Shown piece after piece: positions 62,977 to 64,000 of a stretch of DNA of 64,000 bases. The notes beneath the pieces were generated by a model. It did no database searches. It was given only the letters and a program-made list of their open reading frames with translations, and had not been told where the DNA came from. Where the stretch lies: NCBI GenBank assembly GCA_009692425.1, contig SHZF01000010.1, positions 43,440 to 107,439 of the forward strand, written 5' to 3'. The position numbers and the translations under genes are program-made. The DNA comes from Myxococcales bacterium (lineage in GTDB: Bacteria; Myxococcota_A; UBA9042). How positions within the stretch are numbered: position 1 is the first letter of the stretch; each line of letters begins with the position of its first letter.

Positions 62977-64000
62977 ATGCGCAGGTTCGCTGCATGGACA
63001 GGTTGGGTGGTCTGCGTGCCGGCGTGCCTCGCGCCACCAGGCAGCGCGCCGCCTGCCCACGACGCGGCGACTTCGTTCGACACGGCTTCACTCGCCGACG
63101 TTTCCTTGCGCGCGGACGTTCGCCAGGCGGAAACGGGCGCTGCCGCTGCTGTGCCCGTCGATGCGGCACGGCGCGAACCCGTTCCCCTCGACGCCGTGGG
63201 TGTTGATGCTGTGCCCGTCGATGCTGTGCCCGCCGATGCTGTGCCCGCCGACACGCTGCCCGCCGACACGCTGCCCGCCGAAACCGCAGCCACCGACGCT
63301 GCAGCCGCCGACAGCGCCCCCACGCCCGACGCCGTCATTCCGAAACTCGCCGCCTCGACGTACCTGCTCACACTGAAGAACGCGGCGTTCCCCAGTGTGG
63401 CCGGCCAGCCCGATGCGCTCGTCTACGTGCCCGCCCAGTTTGCGCCAGCGCCTCCCCTGCACGTCGTCGTCTACCTGCACGGCTGGTACAACTGTGTGGC
63501 CAACGTGGCGGGTGCCAAGGACGGCCCGTGCAGCGCGGCGCCCGGCAGCCCGCTGCGGCCGGCGTCACAGTTGATCGTGCAGTTCGAGGCCGCCAAGAAA
63601 AACGCGCTGTTGCTCTGTCCGGAGGCGAAATTCGACCAAGGCAGTTCCGACCCCGGCAAGCTGGCCGGGGTGGACGGCTTTCGCAAGCTGGTCCAAGAAG
63701 TACTCGCCAAGTTGCCGCCGCCGTTGGACAAGCTGGGGCCGGCGGACTTGGGCCGCGTGATCGTCGTATCGCACTCGGGCGGCTACCTCGCCGCGGCGGG
63801 CATCGCGACCAAGGGCGGCGTGCCCGTGCACGACATCATGCTGCTCGATTCGCTGTACGGCGGTGCCGGCGACTTTGCCGCCTGGCTCCAGGCCGACAAG
63901 GCGTCGTTTGCGCCGTGGCCGTCGGCGCGGCGTTTTGCGAACGTGTACACCCAAGGCGGCGGCACCCTGGCGCTGGCGCAGCAACAGGCGAATGCGGTCG
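62977..64000 (+). CDS. Alpha/beta-hydrolase-like lipoprotein (partial, 3' end off window)
   Basis: Open frame from ATG 62977 to the right edge without a stop (341 codons). A short signal with VPAC (about 14-17) is followed by an Ala/Asp/Val linker carrying VPADA/LPADT repeats (about 65-103). The remainder looks like a serine hydrolase: LHVVVYLHGWYNC supplies the HG oxyanion motif, and VIVVSHSGGYLAAAG at about 263-277 is a nucleophile elbow with probable Ser267. LLLCPEAKFDQGSSDPGKL lies between them. The esterase/lipase type cannot be told. The 195-nt divergent spacer with the thioredoxin-like gene should hold its promoter. AGGG lies about 4 nt before the ATG. Confidence 0.72.
   Translation, partial: MRRFAAWTGWVVCVPACLAPPGSAPPAHDAATSFDTASLADVSLRADVRQAETGAAAAVPVDAARREPVPLDAVGVDAVPVDAVPADAVPADTLPADTLPAETAATDAAAADSAPTPDAVIPKLAASTYLLTLKNAAFPSVAGQPDALVYVPAQFAPAPPLHVVVYLHGWYNCVANVAGAKDGPCSAAPGSPLRPASQLIVQFEAAKKNALLLCPEAKFDQGSSDPGKLAGVDGFRKLVQEVLAKLPPPLDKLGPADLGRVIVVSHSGGYLAAAGIATKGGVPVHDIMLLDSLYGGAGDFAAWLQADKASFAPWPSARRFANVYTQGGGTLALAQQQANAV
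63178..63285. repeat. 15-bp in-frame degenerate repeat (VPADA/LPADT)
   Basis: About seven pentapeptide units (VPVDA, VPADA, LPADT and similar) with sequence-level similarity at 15-bp period, forming part of the hydrolase lipoprotein linker. Confidence 0.7.

Noticed and set aside
1..64000. CRISPR arrays, tRNA and rRNA genes, transposases, MYXO-CTERM sorting tails
   Set aside because: Looked for and not found; the repeats present are in-frame coding repeats or the short spacer repeats listed.

Overview
High-GC bacterial chromosome segment with no plasmid, phage or rRNA signature. Three traits point to a Myxococcota-like (former deltaproteobacterial) organism: a complete alternative complex III operon, many large lipoproteins built from lamin-tail, thrombospondin-3, CARDB, slime-mould-type Cys and Myxococcus-type Cys repeats, and TonB receptors carrying an extra N-terminal TonB-C-like domain. 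This assignment is inference from gene content. About 36 protein-coding genes fill nearly the whole window. I see no tRNA, rRNA or CRISPR array.

Region 1 (1-12.3 kb) is housekeeping. It holds the 5' part of pntAA, an ftsE-ftsX-EnvC-like cell-division operon, an outer-membrane barrel, a PpiC-type chaperone overlapping aroQ, efp, a TPR protein, an orphan adenine methylase, and lexA with a readable promoter and SOS box. Region 2 (12.3-22.4 kb) carries a PAAR protein and the actABCDEF operon (minus strand), the quinol-oxidising complex that replaces bc1. A degenerate GGDEF protein lies upstream.

Region 3 (22.5-42.6 kb) is a surface-protein region. One 1506-residue lamin-tail lipoprotein faces two translationally coupled Cys-repeat lipoproteins. 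After a 0.8 kb scar with gene remnants comes a tightly coupled six-gene operon: secreted protein, Gly-rich lipoprotein, small barrel, TonB receptor, TonB, and a 1674-residue CotH-kinase/lamin-tail lipoprotein. I consider this operon the best candidate for an undescribed system.

Region 4 (42.7-49.2 kb, minus strand) groups envelope enzymes: a NamZ-type muramidase, a DUF4139 lipoprotein, an M43-like metalloprotease and a MepA endopeptidase. Region 5 (49.3-64 kb) holds a 1987-residue CARDB/PPC/propeller lipoprotein, a 929-residue repeat protein, a 44-residue basic protein, a HIT hydrolase and a methyltransferase on the plus strand. It continues with an acyltransferase, a thioredoxin-fold lipoprotein with in-frame tandem repeats, and a truncated alpha/beta-hydrolase lipoprotein at the right edge.

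At least ten probable lipoproteins share a plan of lipobox Cys, then an Ala/Asp/Pro-rich linker, then folded domains, suggesting a heavy investment in surface-anchored proteins. Several starts were moved from the longest possible frame to codons with a good Shine-Dalgarno; these are noted per gene.
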